Positions 16,814 through 25,637 of a DNA stretch of 64,000 nucleotides are shown here, one piece after another; position 1 is the stretch's first letter; every line of letters starts with the position of its first letter. The position numbers and the translations under genes were made by a program. This stretch comes from Nostoc sp. CHAB 5844 (GTDB lineage Bacteria; Cyanobacteriota; Cyanobacteriia; Cyanobacteriales; Nostocaceae), in contig NZ_JAIVFW010000022.1 in NCBI RefSeq assembly GCF_020829595.1, forward strand, positions 1-64,000, read 5' to 3'. The notes beneath the pieces are model-generated. The model was not told the origin of the DNA and made no database searches. It was given only the letters and a program-made list of their open reading frames with translations.

Positions 16814-18538
16814 GTGGGTCAGTATCAACCTGCTCAGCTAAAGCGCTACAATCCAGAAGCGATCGCTCGTCACTATCGTTACCGCCCCTGGCAGGCATGG
16901 GGACGCTTGCTGAGAATTATTTGGTCTTTTGCTAGATTCATTTTGAGTTTAAAGTGGGATGAATGGCAAAATCAAGTTGAGCAGAATCGGGGAAAACGAG
17001 CTACCCAGTTGCGACAACTACTCACTAGCCTAGGCCCCACCTTTATTAAAGTTGGTCAAGCCCTCTCTACCCGGCCTGACCTGATCCGCAAAGATTTCTT
17101 AGAAGAGTTGGTAAAATTACAAGACCAACTGCCACCTTTCGATAATGCGATCGCCTATGCAATTATCGAAAAAGAACTCGACTGTGCCATATCAGACGTT
17201 TACAGCGAATTATCATCAACCCCCGTAGCGGCCGCTAGTTTAGGTCAAGTTTACCGTGGTCGTTTGATTAGCGGTGAAGAAGTGGCAGTAAAAGTGCAAC
17301 GCCCCAACTTACGCCCCATTCTCACCCTTGACCTTTATTTAATGCGGTGGGCTGCGGGCTGGCTGGCACCTTGGCTACCCCTAAATCTCGGTCACGATTT
17401 GACTTTAATTGTGGACGAGTTCGGCACTAAGTTATTTGAAGAAATTGACTACATCAACGAAGGTCGCAACGCGGAAAAATTTGCGAATAATTTCCGTAAC
17501 GACACCCAGGTGAAAGTCCCAGCAATTTACTGGCGTTACACCAATACCAGGGTTTTAACTCTGGAATGGATTAACGGCTTCAAGCTAACAGATACGAAAA
17601 ATATTCGCGCCGCAGGGTTAGACCCAGAAGGCATTATCCAAATTGGAGTAACTTCTGGTTTAAGACAACTTCTAGAATTCGGTTTCTTCCACGCTGACCC
17701 CCACCCAGGTAATTTATTTGCCATGCCTGATGGTCGAATGGCTTACATCGACTTTGGCATGATGGATCAGTTAGAAGAAACAACTAAAGAAACTTTAGTA
17801 GATGCCTTAGTCCATCTGGTAAACAAAGACTATCTCGACTTAGCTACAGATTTTGTCAATTTGGGCTTTCTCACTTCCGACACGAATATTTGCCCCATTG
17901 TACCGGCATTAGAAGCCGTGTTGGGCGATGCTATTGGTAAGAACGTTGGTGATTTTAACTTCAAAACAATCACCGATGAATTTTCGGAATTGATGTATGA
18001 ATATCCCTTCCGGGTTCCGTCCAAATTTGCCTTAATTATTCGGTCGTTGGTGACACAAGAAGGAATTGCCCTCAGCCTCAACCCAAATTTTAAAATTGTT
18101 GAGGTTGGTTATCCTTACATTGCCCAACGCTTACTCACTGGTGAGTCTCCTGAATTACGGCGACGGTTGCTAAATGTATTATTTAAAGATGGGAAATTCC
18201 AGTGGCAGCGCTTGGAAAATCTAATTGCGATCGCCCGTACCGATGGTAGCTTTGATGTACTACCCACAGCCCAAATGGGCTTGCAATTCCTGCTATCAGA
18301 AGAAGGCAAATTCCTGCGGCGACAGTTAGTGTTAGCGCTGACAGAAGATGACCGTCTGCATACCGAAGAAGTACAACGCCTATGGGATTTAGTCAAAGAT
18401 GACATCAAGCCTAATCGTTTAATAGATGTTGCGATCGGCTTATTAACAGAGTTTTCTAGAGAAGGAGTAGCCGCTATTTTACCAAAAGCTACAGCCTTTG
18501 TTAATTTAGGGAATCCTGCATCCGGAGTCATGCACTGA
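16814..18538 (+). CDS. ABC1/AarF/UbiB-type atypical kinase family protein
   Basis: 574 aa. It has the family's KxGQ segment IKVGQALSTRPDL (around residue 80), the alanine-rich loop AAASLGQVYRGRL replacing the P-loop, the VAVKVQRP lysine, the ExD-type EEIDYINEGRNAEKF, and catalytic HADPHPGNLF and YIDFGMMD. Known members act in quinone biosynthesis, lipid or tocopherol homeostasis; several paralogues exist in each cyanobacterium, so the exact one is not decided. GTG start. C-terminal ~70 residues include one possible membrane-associating helix. Confidence 0.92.
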   Translation: MGQYQPAQLKRYNPEAIARHYRYRPWQAWGRLLRIIWSFARFILSLKWDEWQNQVEQNRGKRATQLRQLLTSLGPTFIKVGQALSTRPDLIRKDFLEELVKLQDQLPPFDNAIAYAIIEKELDCAISDVYSELSSTPVAAASLGQVYRGRLISGEEVAVKVQRPNLRPILTLDLYLMRWAAGWLAPWLPLNLGHDLTLIVDEFGTKLFEEIDYINEGRNAEKFANNFRNDTQVKVPAIYWRYTNTRVLTLEWINGFKLTDTKNIRAAGLDPEGIIQIGVTSGLRQLLEFGFFHADPHPGNLFAMPDGRMAYIDFGMMDQLEETTKETLVDALVHLVNKDYLDLATDFVNLGFLTSDTNICPIVPALEAVLGDAIGKNVGDFNFKTITDEFSELMYEYPFRVPSKFALIIRSLVTQEGIALSLNPNFKIVEVGYPYIAQRLLTGESPELRRRLLNVLFKDGKFQWQRLENLIAIARTDGSFDVLPTAQMGLQFLLSEEGKFLRRQLVLALTEDDRLHTEEVQRLWDLVKDDIKPNRLIDVAIGLLTEFSREGVAAILPKATAFVNLGNPASGVMH

Positions 18539-18562
18539 AACTGAAAATTCCGATCTTGGGTA

Positions 18563-18590
18563 AGGAGGTAAAATCACCTCCTACCTTTTG
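18563..18590 (+). terminator. Candidate terminator after the ABC1 kinase gene
   Basis: AGGAGGT and ACCTCCT form a 7-bp stem with a six-base loop, followed by ACCTTTTG. The T-run is short, so confidence is moderate. Confidence 0.55.
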
Positions 18591-18649
18591 AGTAGCACAT
18601 TATTACAAAAAACAAATTTTTCTACCTTTTAATATAATTTGGAGTGTGC

Positions 18650-19024
18650 ATGTACTACTTTCCGCAACAACCACCTTATTTTCTCCTAGCTATTGGATTA
18701 TTTATAGGTGTAACTTCTGGCTTTGGTTTATCTGGTACGCTCAAAGTTATTGTGCAGAAATGGCGAAAAGATAGTGCAGAAAAAGCTGAATCTAGTTTTT
18801 CCTCTAGACAATTATTAGTGCCATTTTTAGGCATAACTATCGGCGTTAGCCTCTTTCTGTATTCAGGTTTAGCAATATTTGGTTTTCCTACCCTTCTTGC
18901 TTTAGGGGTTGGTTTACCACTCAGTTTGTTGACTTGCTTGCTGGTATGGTTGCAGTTGAGTAGTATGCTGACTTTTGTCAAAAATAAAGGAATGCAAGCT
19001 CTCGATTTAGATTCTTTGTCTTAA
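18650..19024 (+). CDS. Small integral membrane protein, function unknown
   Basis: 124 aa from the ATG at 18650. GGAG five bases upstream supports this start over the GTG at 18644. Hydrophobic segments at about 8-30 (YFLLAIGLFIGVTSGFGLSG), 55-75 (LLVPFLGITIGVSLFLYSGL) and 80-105, with a basic loop VQKWRKDSAEKAESS between the first two. C-terminus cytoplasm-like and short. No family recognised beyond a cyanobacterial conserved membrane protein. Confidence 0.7.
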   Translation: MYYFPQQPPYFLLAIGLFIGVTSGFGLSGTLKVIVQKWRKDSAEKAESSFSSRQLLVPFLGITIGVSLFLYSGLAIFGFPTLLALGVGLPLSLLTCLLVWLQLSSMLTFVKNKGMQALDLDSLS

Positions 19025-19369
19025 ACAAAAGAAAATAGAATAATCAAAGTAACTGCTCACTACTACTGAGATTTGGATAATCAGGTAGGGTGACAGTTTT
19101 TTAATTCCTAAAATATTTCTACGTATTTGTGGTAGAGTTCAATAAAAATACTGATACGTTCAGTTAATACCAATTCTGTATGAAGATGCACAAAATTCAA
19201 TTCCCAATTCTGACTCCTGAATTCTGTTTTGATAATTAGCCTTGGTGAAGATTAACTAATTTAGTAACATCTCTGTTTAGCGTTTTTCTTCATATCAACT
19301 ACGTCTGATTTCCTAATTCCAACTGACTTATGCGACTATTTCACCGCTAACTGAACTGTATTCAATTAT
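19025..19369. other. Intergenic region, 345 bp
   Basis: AT-rich, between two plus-strand genes. I see no gene, repeat or convincing terminator; the promoter of the following gene should lie here. Confidence 0.4.
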
Positions 19370-20149
19370 ATGTCTACTTCCTTAAATCAAGATTTCTGCT
19401 TTTGCATCCTTGCTTTTAGAGCTAAGTATCGTATTTTAGCCAAAGAACTCGCAGAAACTCTAGAAAAATATTCTCCAGGAACTACATTAGTAATTGGTAC
19501 AGATCAACCTGAAGAATTTCAAAACAGTCCTAATGTATTTGCTTTCCATCTGCGGCAAAAAGGCATTCTTCATTGCTATCACGACAAGCGATTTGTAATT
19601 CAAGAAGCTTTAAAAAAGTTTCCTACAGCCATCCAAATTGATGCAGATACAAAAATTGTTGGTCACATATCTCCAGAAATTCCGCAGTCAGAGGGTTTGG
19701 CAGCAGGTCACATAGAAGATATAGTAGAACATGCACAAAAATATAATCCTGAAAGGTTGATATATCTTCGTAAAATAGCCAACAAGTTAGATTTATCTTT
19801 AGATGATGTTAGCTATGTTGGAGAATCTTTATTTGCTGTTACCGCAGATAGCAAAAAAACTGGAGAGTTTATCAAACATTGGGATTCCATTGCGCGTTAT
19901 TTAGAAATACATGGGATTCATGCTGGTGAAGGCAATGCTATTGGACTGGCAGCTGCTAAAGCTGGATTAAAAGTATATAATCCCTCCTGGCTAGAGAAGA
20001 TTAATTCAGTTAGAAAACATCTTGATGCTTCTGATCGCAAATTTCAACGAACTCAATGGCAGATTCTACAACGAAAATTGGCTTACCATTACCGCTTAAA
20101 CAAAGCCAGAATTATTTCTCTGAAAGACTTTGATTTTTTCTATAGTTAG
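19370..20149 (+). CDS. Glycosyltransferase-like protein of unknown function
   Basis: 259 aa, soluble. The order of elements (CILAFRAKYRILAKELAETL, TTLVIGTDQPEEF, FPTAIQIDADTKIVGHI) resembles a GT-A-type sugar transferase, with DAD as the candidate metal-binding DxD around residue 91. Later segments include YVGESLFAVTAD and GIHAGEGNAIGLAAAKAGLK, where GEGNAIG could contact a nucleotide sugar. I cannot name a family. Its stop codon TAG lies on the edge of a MITE terminal repeat, so the C-terminus may have been altered by insertion. Confidence 0.6.
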   Translation: MSTSLNQDFCFCILAFRAKYRILAKELAETLEKYSPGTTLVIGTDQPEEFQNSPNVFAFHLRQKGILHCYHDKRFVIQEALKKFPTAIQIDADTKIVGHISPEIPQSEGLAAGHIEDIVEHAQKYNPERLIYLRKIANKLDLSLDDVSYVGESLFAVTADSKKTGEFIKHWDSIARYLEIHGIHAGEGNAIGLAAAKAGLKVYNPSWLEKINSVRKHLDASDRKFQRTQWQILQRKLAYHYRLNKARIISLKDFDFFYS

Positions 20150-20210
20150 AGGATGTCTGAAAAGTAATAGGCGAATATAATTCGCTACTACACAAACGAA
20201 GTCCCTGACG
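20148..20210. repeat. Half copy of the 193-bp MITE (family B)
   Basis: AGAGGATGTCTGAAAAGT at 20148 plus the following 40 bp (GCGAATATAATTCGCTAC, ACACAAAC, AAGTCCC) match the inverted right half of the element at 32193-32385. The other terminal repeat is absent. The element supplies the last two bases of the TAG of the preceding gene. Confidence 0.8.
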
Positions 20211-20304
20211 CTCGTGCCTCGCTACCGCTTCGCTAATACGAATTACCCTTCGGGTTCGGCAGTTCCTCTTTGGAGAAACCACCAAGACCGGACTGCCTCA
20301 CGAA

Positions 20305-22671
20305 TTACGAATTAGCAGCACAAGAAACCGGATTAAGTAATGGACTATAAGGTGTAACAGAGAGTGCTTGTGCAACTAAAGTCACATTACCTTTGCCATC
20401 TGTTACCCAGCCTTGAGCGGGGATAAATTGAATTTCTTTATTGACAGAATCTAATCTTTGTGTAATTCGATGGGGAGAGTTACTAACGCCATTCTCAGTC
20501 TCACCATCTAGAGTAATCCAATTTACTAAGACTGTATCATCCATTAATGGGTCTGTGGGACTGGGTGCAATTCCTCCCCTGCCTGTGGCAGTAAAAGAAC
20601 CTCTTTTGAGTTTACCGCCTGGTTTACAAGCTGTGACAATTTGCTGCGAAGCATCAATCGGATTTGCGGGTAGTTCTAATAATCCCTTGCTGGGGTCAAC
20701 ATCGGGTGTGGTGATTTGGATAGTACCGTTTAATGAAGGGTTTTGTTGAGAAAAGGCGGTAACGTCGCTGGTTGGTATTCTGCTGGGGTTTAATTGTCTG
20801 GGATCTTCAGTACCTAAGAGGCGGATGAGGTCGGTGCGATCGCGCTGAACAAATCCAAATATACTATTAGCGTTGATGATAATACTACCACCAGCACCAG
20901 AGAAGGCATTGGCTGTAATATCGTTATTTCCTTGGGGAGTAGCGACCAGGAAACCTTTTGGTGCATTAATAGTAATATTGCCACCATTCCCTGGAGCATT
21001 TGCTGTACCAGCATTAGTGGATATTTGACTATTGCGACGCAATAATAATACATCCTGCACTTGTAACCTAATATCTCCACCTCCGCCCCCCTGGCTATTA
21101 GAAGATAGTTCTCCTTTGTTATCCAGCAGGATATAACGAGCATTGACATTGATTTCACCTGCTGTACCTAATTGATCAACATTTCCTTGATATCTAATAG
21201 GAGGTTGAAGTCTTAGAATTCGACTAGTTACAGCTATTGCACCGCCGTTTCTCACAAATAATTTTTCTGTATTAACAGTCACTTTCCCTGCTGCGCCAGG
21301 GCCTAAAGTTGTAGCTGCCAATTTGCTTGGAAAACCAGCTGCTATAAAACCAGTTATTTCAACTGATTTTGAAGCATTGATTATTATATTTCCGCCATCT
21401 CCTGTAGCTGGGATAAATGTCAACGTTGAAGGGTTTACAAAACCACCAGAGTCTGCTGAAATTTCTGCGCCGTTTTGAAGACGCAACCTGCCAGTTTTAA
21501 CTGTGATATTACCTGCATCACCATCACCAGCAGTTACACTGACGAACGCACTAGGTATAGGACGATTAGTAACTGGCTCAAAAATACCACCAATTAACTC
21601 CACTGTATCAGAGGCATTGACATTCAAATTTCCCCCATTACCCTTGTTGAAAGCAGAAACACGAATTTGTGCGCCATCTCGAAGAATTAAGTTTTTAGCG
21701 TTAATCGTTATGTCTTGGCCATTTCCGCTACCTTGAGTTTGGCTTGTAAGGATTGCACGGCGGCTAATTAATTCCACAATGTTGCCTTGTACCCTGATAC
21801 TGCCACCACCATCTATGCCATTAACAAGAGAACTACTATCTATAACAGAACCAACCTCCGTATTACCTACTGTGCGCGGAACAAGTCGAATATTTTGGAA
21901 CTTATTTACACTTTCATATCCTAATACCCAACCCTGGTTAGTAGGCTTGATACTAACTAAACTATTAGGTGCAACACTTCCTAATTCAATGTTGCCTGAT
22001 ATAGCTGTGAGATTTCCGCCATCAAAGAGCAAATCACCGCCCACTAGTGCTAAAGTTTTGCCTAAACCAACCTGTAAACCAACAGGTTGATCAATGACAT
22101 TCTTTGCACCATTTGGGCTGGCTTGAGATTGATTACGCATAGGAGCCGCAGTTGCTCCAAATTGTAATCCAGTGGGAATAGTTACAGACAATAAAGATGA
22201 GCTTTGTGGAGCTTTGGCACTAAATTGCTTCCCATCAGCAAAGTTAATACTAGTAGCTGTACTTGCTAGGAAAGAACCACTAATATCTAATGCAGCGTTA
22301 GGTCCAAATACAATTCCATTAGGATTAATCAAAAACATATTAGCTGTTCCTTGAGTTTTCAAAGTGCCATTAATATTAGAAATAGAATTACCAGTCACTC
22401 GACTAATAATATTTTGAATATCGACAGGATTTTGAAAACTAACTGTATTACCAGAAGAAACAGAAAAATTCAGAAAACTATGAAAGAGATTATCTCCAAC
22501 ACGAGTACCACCTGTAATTGCTGTATTACTACTATTTAGGGGTGTTACTTGAGAATTAGTAGGTAATGTCCCATCCTGCATAATTTGAGCAAAAGCTGAG
22601 TTAGCAGAACAAACTGTAATACTGCCTATTGCACTTCCTAGAGTTCTCAACCACCAACCAAGATTACTCAT
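20305..22671 (-). CDS. Filamentous haemagglutinin-type exoprotein (two-partner secretion TpsA-like)
   Basis: 788 aa from the ATG at 22671; a TTG eight codons upstream is unlikely. Signal peptide WLRTLGSAIGSITVCSANSAFAQ, then the TPS N-terminal domain: NLFHSFLNFSVSSGNTVSFQ, IISRVTGNSISNINGTL, NMFLINPNGIVFGPNAALDI. The middle is a right-handed beta-helix with GNGGNITINA-type rungs. The end has CKPGGKLKRGSFTATGRGG and SPTDPL, typical of cyanobacterial members. Expected to be exported through an outer-membrane TpsB partner, which is not in the window. Likely a surface or secreted adhesin. Confidence 0.92.
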   Translation of the reverse strand: MSNLGWWLRTLGSAIGSITVCSANSAFAQIMQDGTLPTNSQVTPLNSSNTAITGGTRVGDNLFHSFLNFSVSSGNTVSFQNPVDIQNIISRVTGNSISNINGTLKTQGTANMFLINPNGIVFGPNAALDISGSFLASTATSINFADGKQFSAKAPQSSSLLSVTIPTGLQFGATAAPMRNQSQASPNGAKNVIDQPVGLQVGLGKTLALVGGDLLFDGGNLTAISGNIELGSVAPNSLVSIKPTNQGWVLGYESVNKFQNIRLVPRTVGNTEVGSVIDSSSLVNGIDGGGSIRVQGNIVELISRRAILTSQTQGSGNGQDITINAKNLILRDGAQIRVSAFNKGNGGNLNVNASDTVELIGGIFEPVTNRPIPSAFVSVTAGDGDAGNITVKTGRLRLQNGAEISADSGGFVNPSTLTFIPATGDGGNIIINASKSVEITGFIAAGFPSKLAATTLGPGAAGKVTVNTEKLFVRNGGAIAVTSRILRLQPPIRYQGNVDQLGTAGEINVNARYILLDNKGELSSNSQGGGGGDIRLQVQDVLLLRRNSQISTNAGTANAPGNGGNITINAPKGFLVATPQGNNDITANAFSGAGGSIIINANSIFGFVQRDRTDLIRLLGTEDPRQLNPSRIPTSDVTAFSQQNPSLNGTIQITTPDVDPSKGLLELPANPIDASQQIVTACKPGGKLKRGSFTATGRGGIAPSPTDPLMDDTVLVNWITLDGETENGVSNSPHRITQRLDSVNKEIQFIPAQGWVTDGKGNVTLVAQALSVTPYSPLLNPVSCAANS

Positions 22672-23347
22672 ATTTCCATAAAACACACAGAACAACTGTG
22701 ATTTTACTTTTTTTTCAAAGCAATTTTTCCGCTCAAAAGCTAAAATTTTTACTGCTGAGTCAGCTATATATAAAATACATTAAAATTCATATTATCGTTA
22801 TATAGCGTTTCTTAATCTGCTGAGATGCATTTTATTAAGGTCAGAGACTAGAGACTAGTACAATAAGGCAAAAGTAAAAAGAAAAAATACTTATACTGCC
22901 AGCGTTTGACGTATTTCAAATGGTAGCTTTATTTCCGCCGTGACTTACTAGCTAGGTTATATAGCAGAAGGCAGGAGGTAAAAACATTACTGTGCCTTAC
23001 ATTCACCCTCTCAAAACGTCCTAACCTATCTGGCTAAGGTTATACTTCATATAATAGGGAATTGCTAGAATTTTTAATTCAAATTACTTTGATACTATTA
23101 AAAGGTATTTATAAAGTAAAAATAAAATTACCGCTGAGTAGTATTATGTGAATAAAAAGCGGTATTGTCAGTATTAAACATTAGACAACACCGCTATTCT
23201 TTTTGCTTAGTAAATAATTTTTAGGTGCTTATAGTAAGTTACTGGTAATTAGTTAAAAAGGTTTTATAAGCTCCAATACTTACTATAAAAACTTCAACTT
23301 TTTCAAGCCCCATTTTGGGTTCGTATGGTCAAGTTGGAAGTGGATTT
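22672..23347. other. Intergenic region, 676 bp
   Basis: Lies between the stop of a minus-strand small gene and the start of the exoprotein gene, so it should hold the exoprotein promoter. Contains the short palindromic CTAGAGACTAGTAC segment near 22850 and AT-rich tracts. No gene was found on either strand. Confidence 0.5.
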
Positions 23348-23656
23348 TTACGGATAACCACAGCTATAGTATTGTCCATTATAGTAATACCCCTGTAATT
23401 TAACTTTTGGAGGAGTAATACTAGGCAATATTCCTTGATTTGGCTGGCTGTCGGCTACTCCATCAGAGTTAACTTTACTTAGATCGATGAGAAATTGTAA
23501 TTCAAATGAATCATCATTTGATAGACCATATTTTTCTAACAAATGAACTACATTAACCTGAGCGAGGCTATTGTATATTTCTTTGGATAAATCAGCATGT
23601 AACTGCTGTACTTGTTCAGAAGCAATCACTGTTGGTTCTGTTTCTTGAGATGGCAT
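23348..23656 (-). CDS. Small hypothetical protein with Tyr/Cys-rich C-terminus
   Basis: 102 aa from the ATG at 23656 (a TTG 11 codons upstream would add STKLKGEPKS; it lacks a ribosome site). The N-terminal two thirds are acidic and helical (SEQVQQLHADLSKEIYNSL, VVHLLEKYGLSNDDSFELQF). A linker GILPSITPPKVKLQG is followed by the distinctive tail YYYNGQYYSCGYP. Leader-like helix plus a short aromatic, glycine and cysteine tail is reminiscent of a modified-peptide precursor, but no modification enzyme is next to it. Family unknown. Confidence 0.6.
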   Translation of the reverse strand: MPSQETEPTVIASEQVQQLHADLSKEIYNSLAQVNVVHLLEKYGLSNDDSFELQFLIDLSKVNSDGVADSQPNQGILPSITPPKVKLQGYYYNGQYYSCGYP

Positions 23657-23930
23657 AGATTTTGGTTCGCCTTTTAATTTAGTAGACAAATGAATTTAAC
23701 TGTTTAGCATTGCTGAGTTACAAGTCACTAGTTTGAAGTGTGAACTTGTTCGCTCTATTTATGAAGTCAGTATGTTTCCCAAGAGTTACGCATGACTTTA
23801 CGAAACTTTATATTAACCCTGTGAAATTACTTAAATACACGTAAAATATCGGGTTTAGACTTTCTCATGAAGTGTAGGGTGGGCAGACACCAACCCTACA
23901 AAAATCTAGTTATCAACAGGATTACAAGAT

Positions 23931-25505
23931 TTAGGATTGCCGATATGCTCCTGGTTGACCATCTTGGACAACGAAGGAAGCTAAGGTTCTGATAGAAGCA
24001 TTCGGGTCAACTATGCTAGAAACAGCCCGATAATCACTTTGCCACTGTCTGGGAGTGACTTGACAACGGACATAGCCCCGGAATGCACCATCGAAAAACT
24101 TGGTATGGGGATTATTTCTCAATGCAGCTTGCACTGGTGCAATGAATTGGGTGGGAAAGTCGGAGGTAATGGAAGTACCGACAAATTCAGTAGCCACAGT
24201 TGCTGAGGACGGGTTATTAAAATCAAGCTTTACGTCGTGTACCCAACTGGAATGGATATCGCCAGTAATCACCACAGGGTTAGAGGGTCGGCGGTAGTTG
24301 AGGAACTTCACAATTCGATCACGTGCAGCTACATAGCCATCCCATTGGTCTAAATTGAACAATCCAATTTCTGGACGTGCATCAAAATCATATTGAGCAA
24401 ACATTGTCTGCTGGGCAATAATATTCCAACGAGCGCGAGATTGGTCTAAACCTTGGAATAGCCAGCGTTCTTGCAGTGAGCCTGTCATTGTGGCATTTTC
24501 GTCAAAGGCTTGCAGACAACGCGGCTTGAGTCCATCATTACAAGGTTGGTCTGTGCGGTATTGACGGGTATCTAAAACATGAAACTGAGCTAAGTTCCCA
24601 TAACACAAGCGCCGATAAAGCTGGAGATTAGCACCATTAGGCAGTGAAGACAGGCGCAATGGCATATGTTCGTAGTATGCTTTGTAGGCGTTGGTGCGTC
24701 GTCGGGCGAATACTTCTGGGTTAGCGTTATCTTCTGAGATTAAGTTGGCATAGTTGTTTTCTACTTCATGATCGTCCCATGTGACTATCCAAGGAAAGGC
24801 TGCATGAACCGCTTGTAGATTTGGGTCGGTTTTATAAAGTGCGTGACGGTTCCGGTAGTCACTCAGAGTTATAATTTCGGGACTATTATGCTGACGCGGT
24901 CCTCCAGTTTCTGGCCCGTATTCGTAAATATAGTCACCAAGATGTACAACTAATTCAATATCTTCCTCTGCTAGATGTCGGTAAGCTGTGTAAAAGCCAT
25001 TTTGCCAATCTTGGCAAGACACAAAGGCATAGTTCAGTTGTGGGATAAAACTATGGAATGCTGGCGCTGTCCGAGTCCGACCGATGGGACTAAGTTCATT
25101 TCCTACCCGAAACTGATACCAATACCAACGGTTAGGTTCTAACCCTTGAACATCAACGTGTACTGAATGCGCTAAATCTGCGATCGCTAAAGTTTTACCA
25201 CGTCGGACAACTTTTCGCATATTCTCGTCTAAGGCGACTTCCCAATGTACCACCACATTTCTGGGTGGCATTCCACCGCCATTCAGGGGGTCGGGTGCTA
25301 ACCTTGTCCATAACACCACACTATCCGGTAAAGGGTCGCCAGAAGCTACACCCAAGGTAAATGGATAGCTAGAAAATCTCGATTTTGCTAATGTTGGCTG
25401 CCATTGGCTAGTTAATGCTAAACCCGTGAAAAATCCTGCACCGAGTAAAACACTCCGCCGTTTATACCGATTTGATAATAGGCGATCGCAATTGATAAAA
25501 TCCAT
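23931..25505 (-). CDS. phoD: Alkaline phosphatase D (PhoD family), Tat-exported
   Basis: 524 aa from ATG 25505 (a GTG two codons upstream is possible). The twin-arginine signal is RYKRRSVLLGAGFFTGLAL. Mature part has YPFTLGVASGDPLPDSVVLW, the metal-site motifs HLGDYIYEYG, TWDDHEVENNY and VITGDIHSSW, and QERWLFQGLDQSRARW, all typical of the Ca2+/Fe3+-dependent PhoD phosphomonoesterase or phosphodiesterase. It releases phosphate from organic esters in the periplasm or outside. A candidate Pho box lies upstream and the SphR/SphS system is in this window, so induction by phosphate starvation is likely. Confidence 0.93.
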   Translation of the reverse strand: MDFINCDRLLSNRYKRRSVLLGAGFFTGLALTSQWQPTLAKSRFSSYPFTLGVASGDPLPDSVVLWTRLAPDPLNGGGMPPRNVVVHWEVALDENMRKVVRRGKTLAIADLAHSVHVDVQGLEPNRWYWYQFRVGNELSPIGRTRTAPAFHSFIPQLNYAFVSCQDWQNGFYTAYRHLAEEDIELVVHLGDYIYEYGPETGGPRQHNSPEIITLSDYRNRHALYKTDPNLQAVHAAFPWIVTWDDHEVENNYANLISEDNANPEVFARRRTNAYKAYYEHMPLRLSSLPNGANLQLYRRLCYGNLAQFHVLDTRQYRTDQPCNDGLKPRCLQAFDENATMTGSLQERWLFQGLDQSRARWNIIAQQTMFAQYDFDARPEIGLFNLDQWDGYVAARDRIVKFLNYRRPSNPVVITGDIHSSWVHDVKLDFNNPSSATVATEFVGTSITSDFPTQFIAPVQAALRNNPHTKFFDGAFRGYVRCQVTPRQWQSDYRAVSSIVDPNASIRTLASFVVQDGQPGAYRQS

Positions 25506-25553
25506 ATCCACTCTTAGTCAGTTCCGCACAAATGCAATGAACCTACCAACCGA

Positions 25554-25583
25554 CAATCAAGCGGAGATTAAGAAAGTGTTAAA
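25554..25583 (-). promoter_or_regulatory. Candidate Pho box upstream of phoD
   Basis: On the minus strand three 8-bp half-sites stand at exact 11-bp spacing: TTTAACAC, CTTAATCT, CTTGATTG. The cyanobacterial SphR site is tandem CTTAACCT-like octamers separated by 3 bp. The middle unit matches 7 of 8, the first 5 of 8, the last 4 of 8. It lies 49-78 bp before the phoD ATG, in the gap shared with the divergent decarboxylase-family gene. Confidence 0.5.
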
Positions 25584-25618
25584 AAGTCTGAAGTCTGAAG
25601 TCTGAATTATGAAGTCTG
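25584..25618. repeat. Heptanucleotide tandem repeat AAGTCTG, about five units
   Basis: AAGTCTG three times, AATTATG, AAGTCTG. STRR-type repeat lying directly beside the candidate Pho box, between two divergent genes. Confidence 0.85.
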
Positions 25619-25637
25619 AAATTCTATTGTTTGTGTA

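Noticed and set aside
18115-18531. 138-codon minus-strand frame opposite the ABC1 kinase
   Set aside because: Shadow of a conserved gene; low-complexity Ser/Arg composition.
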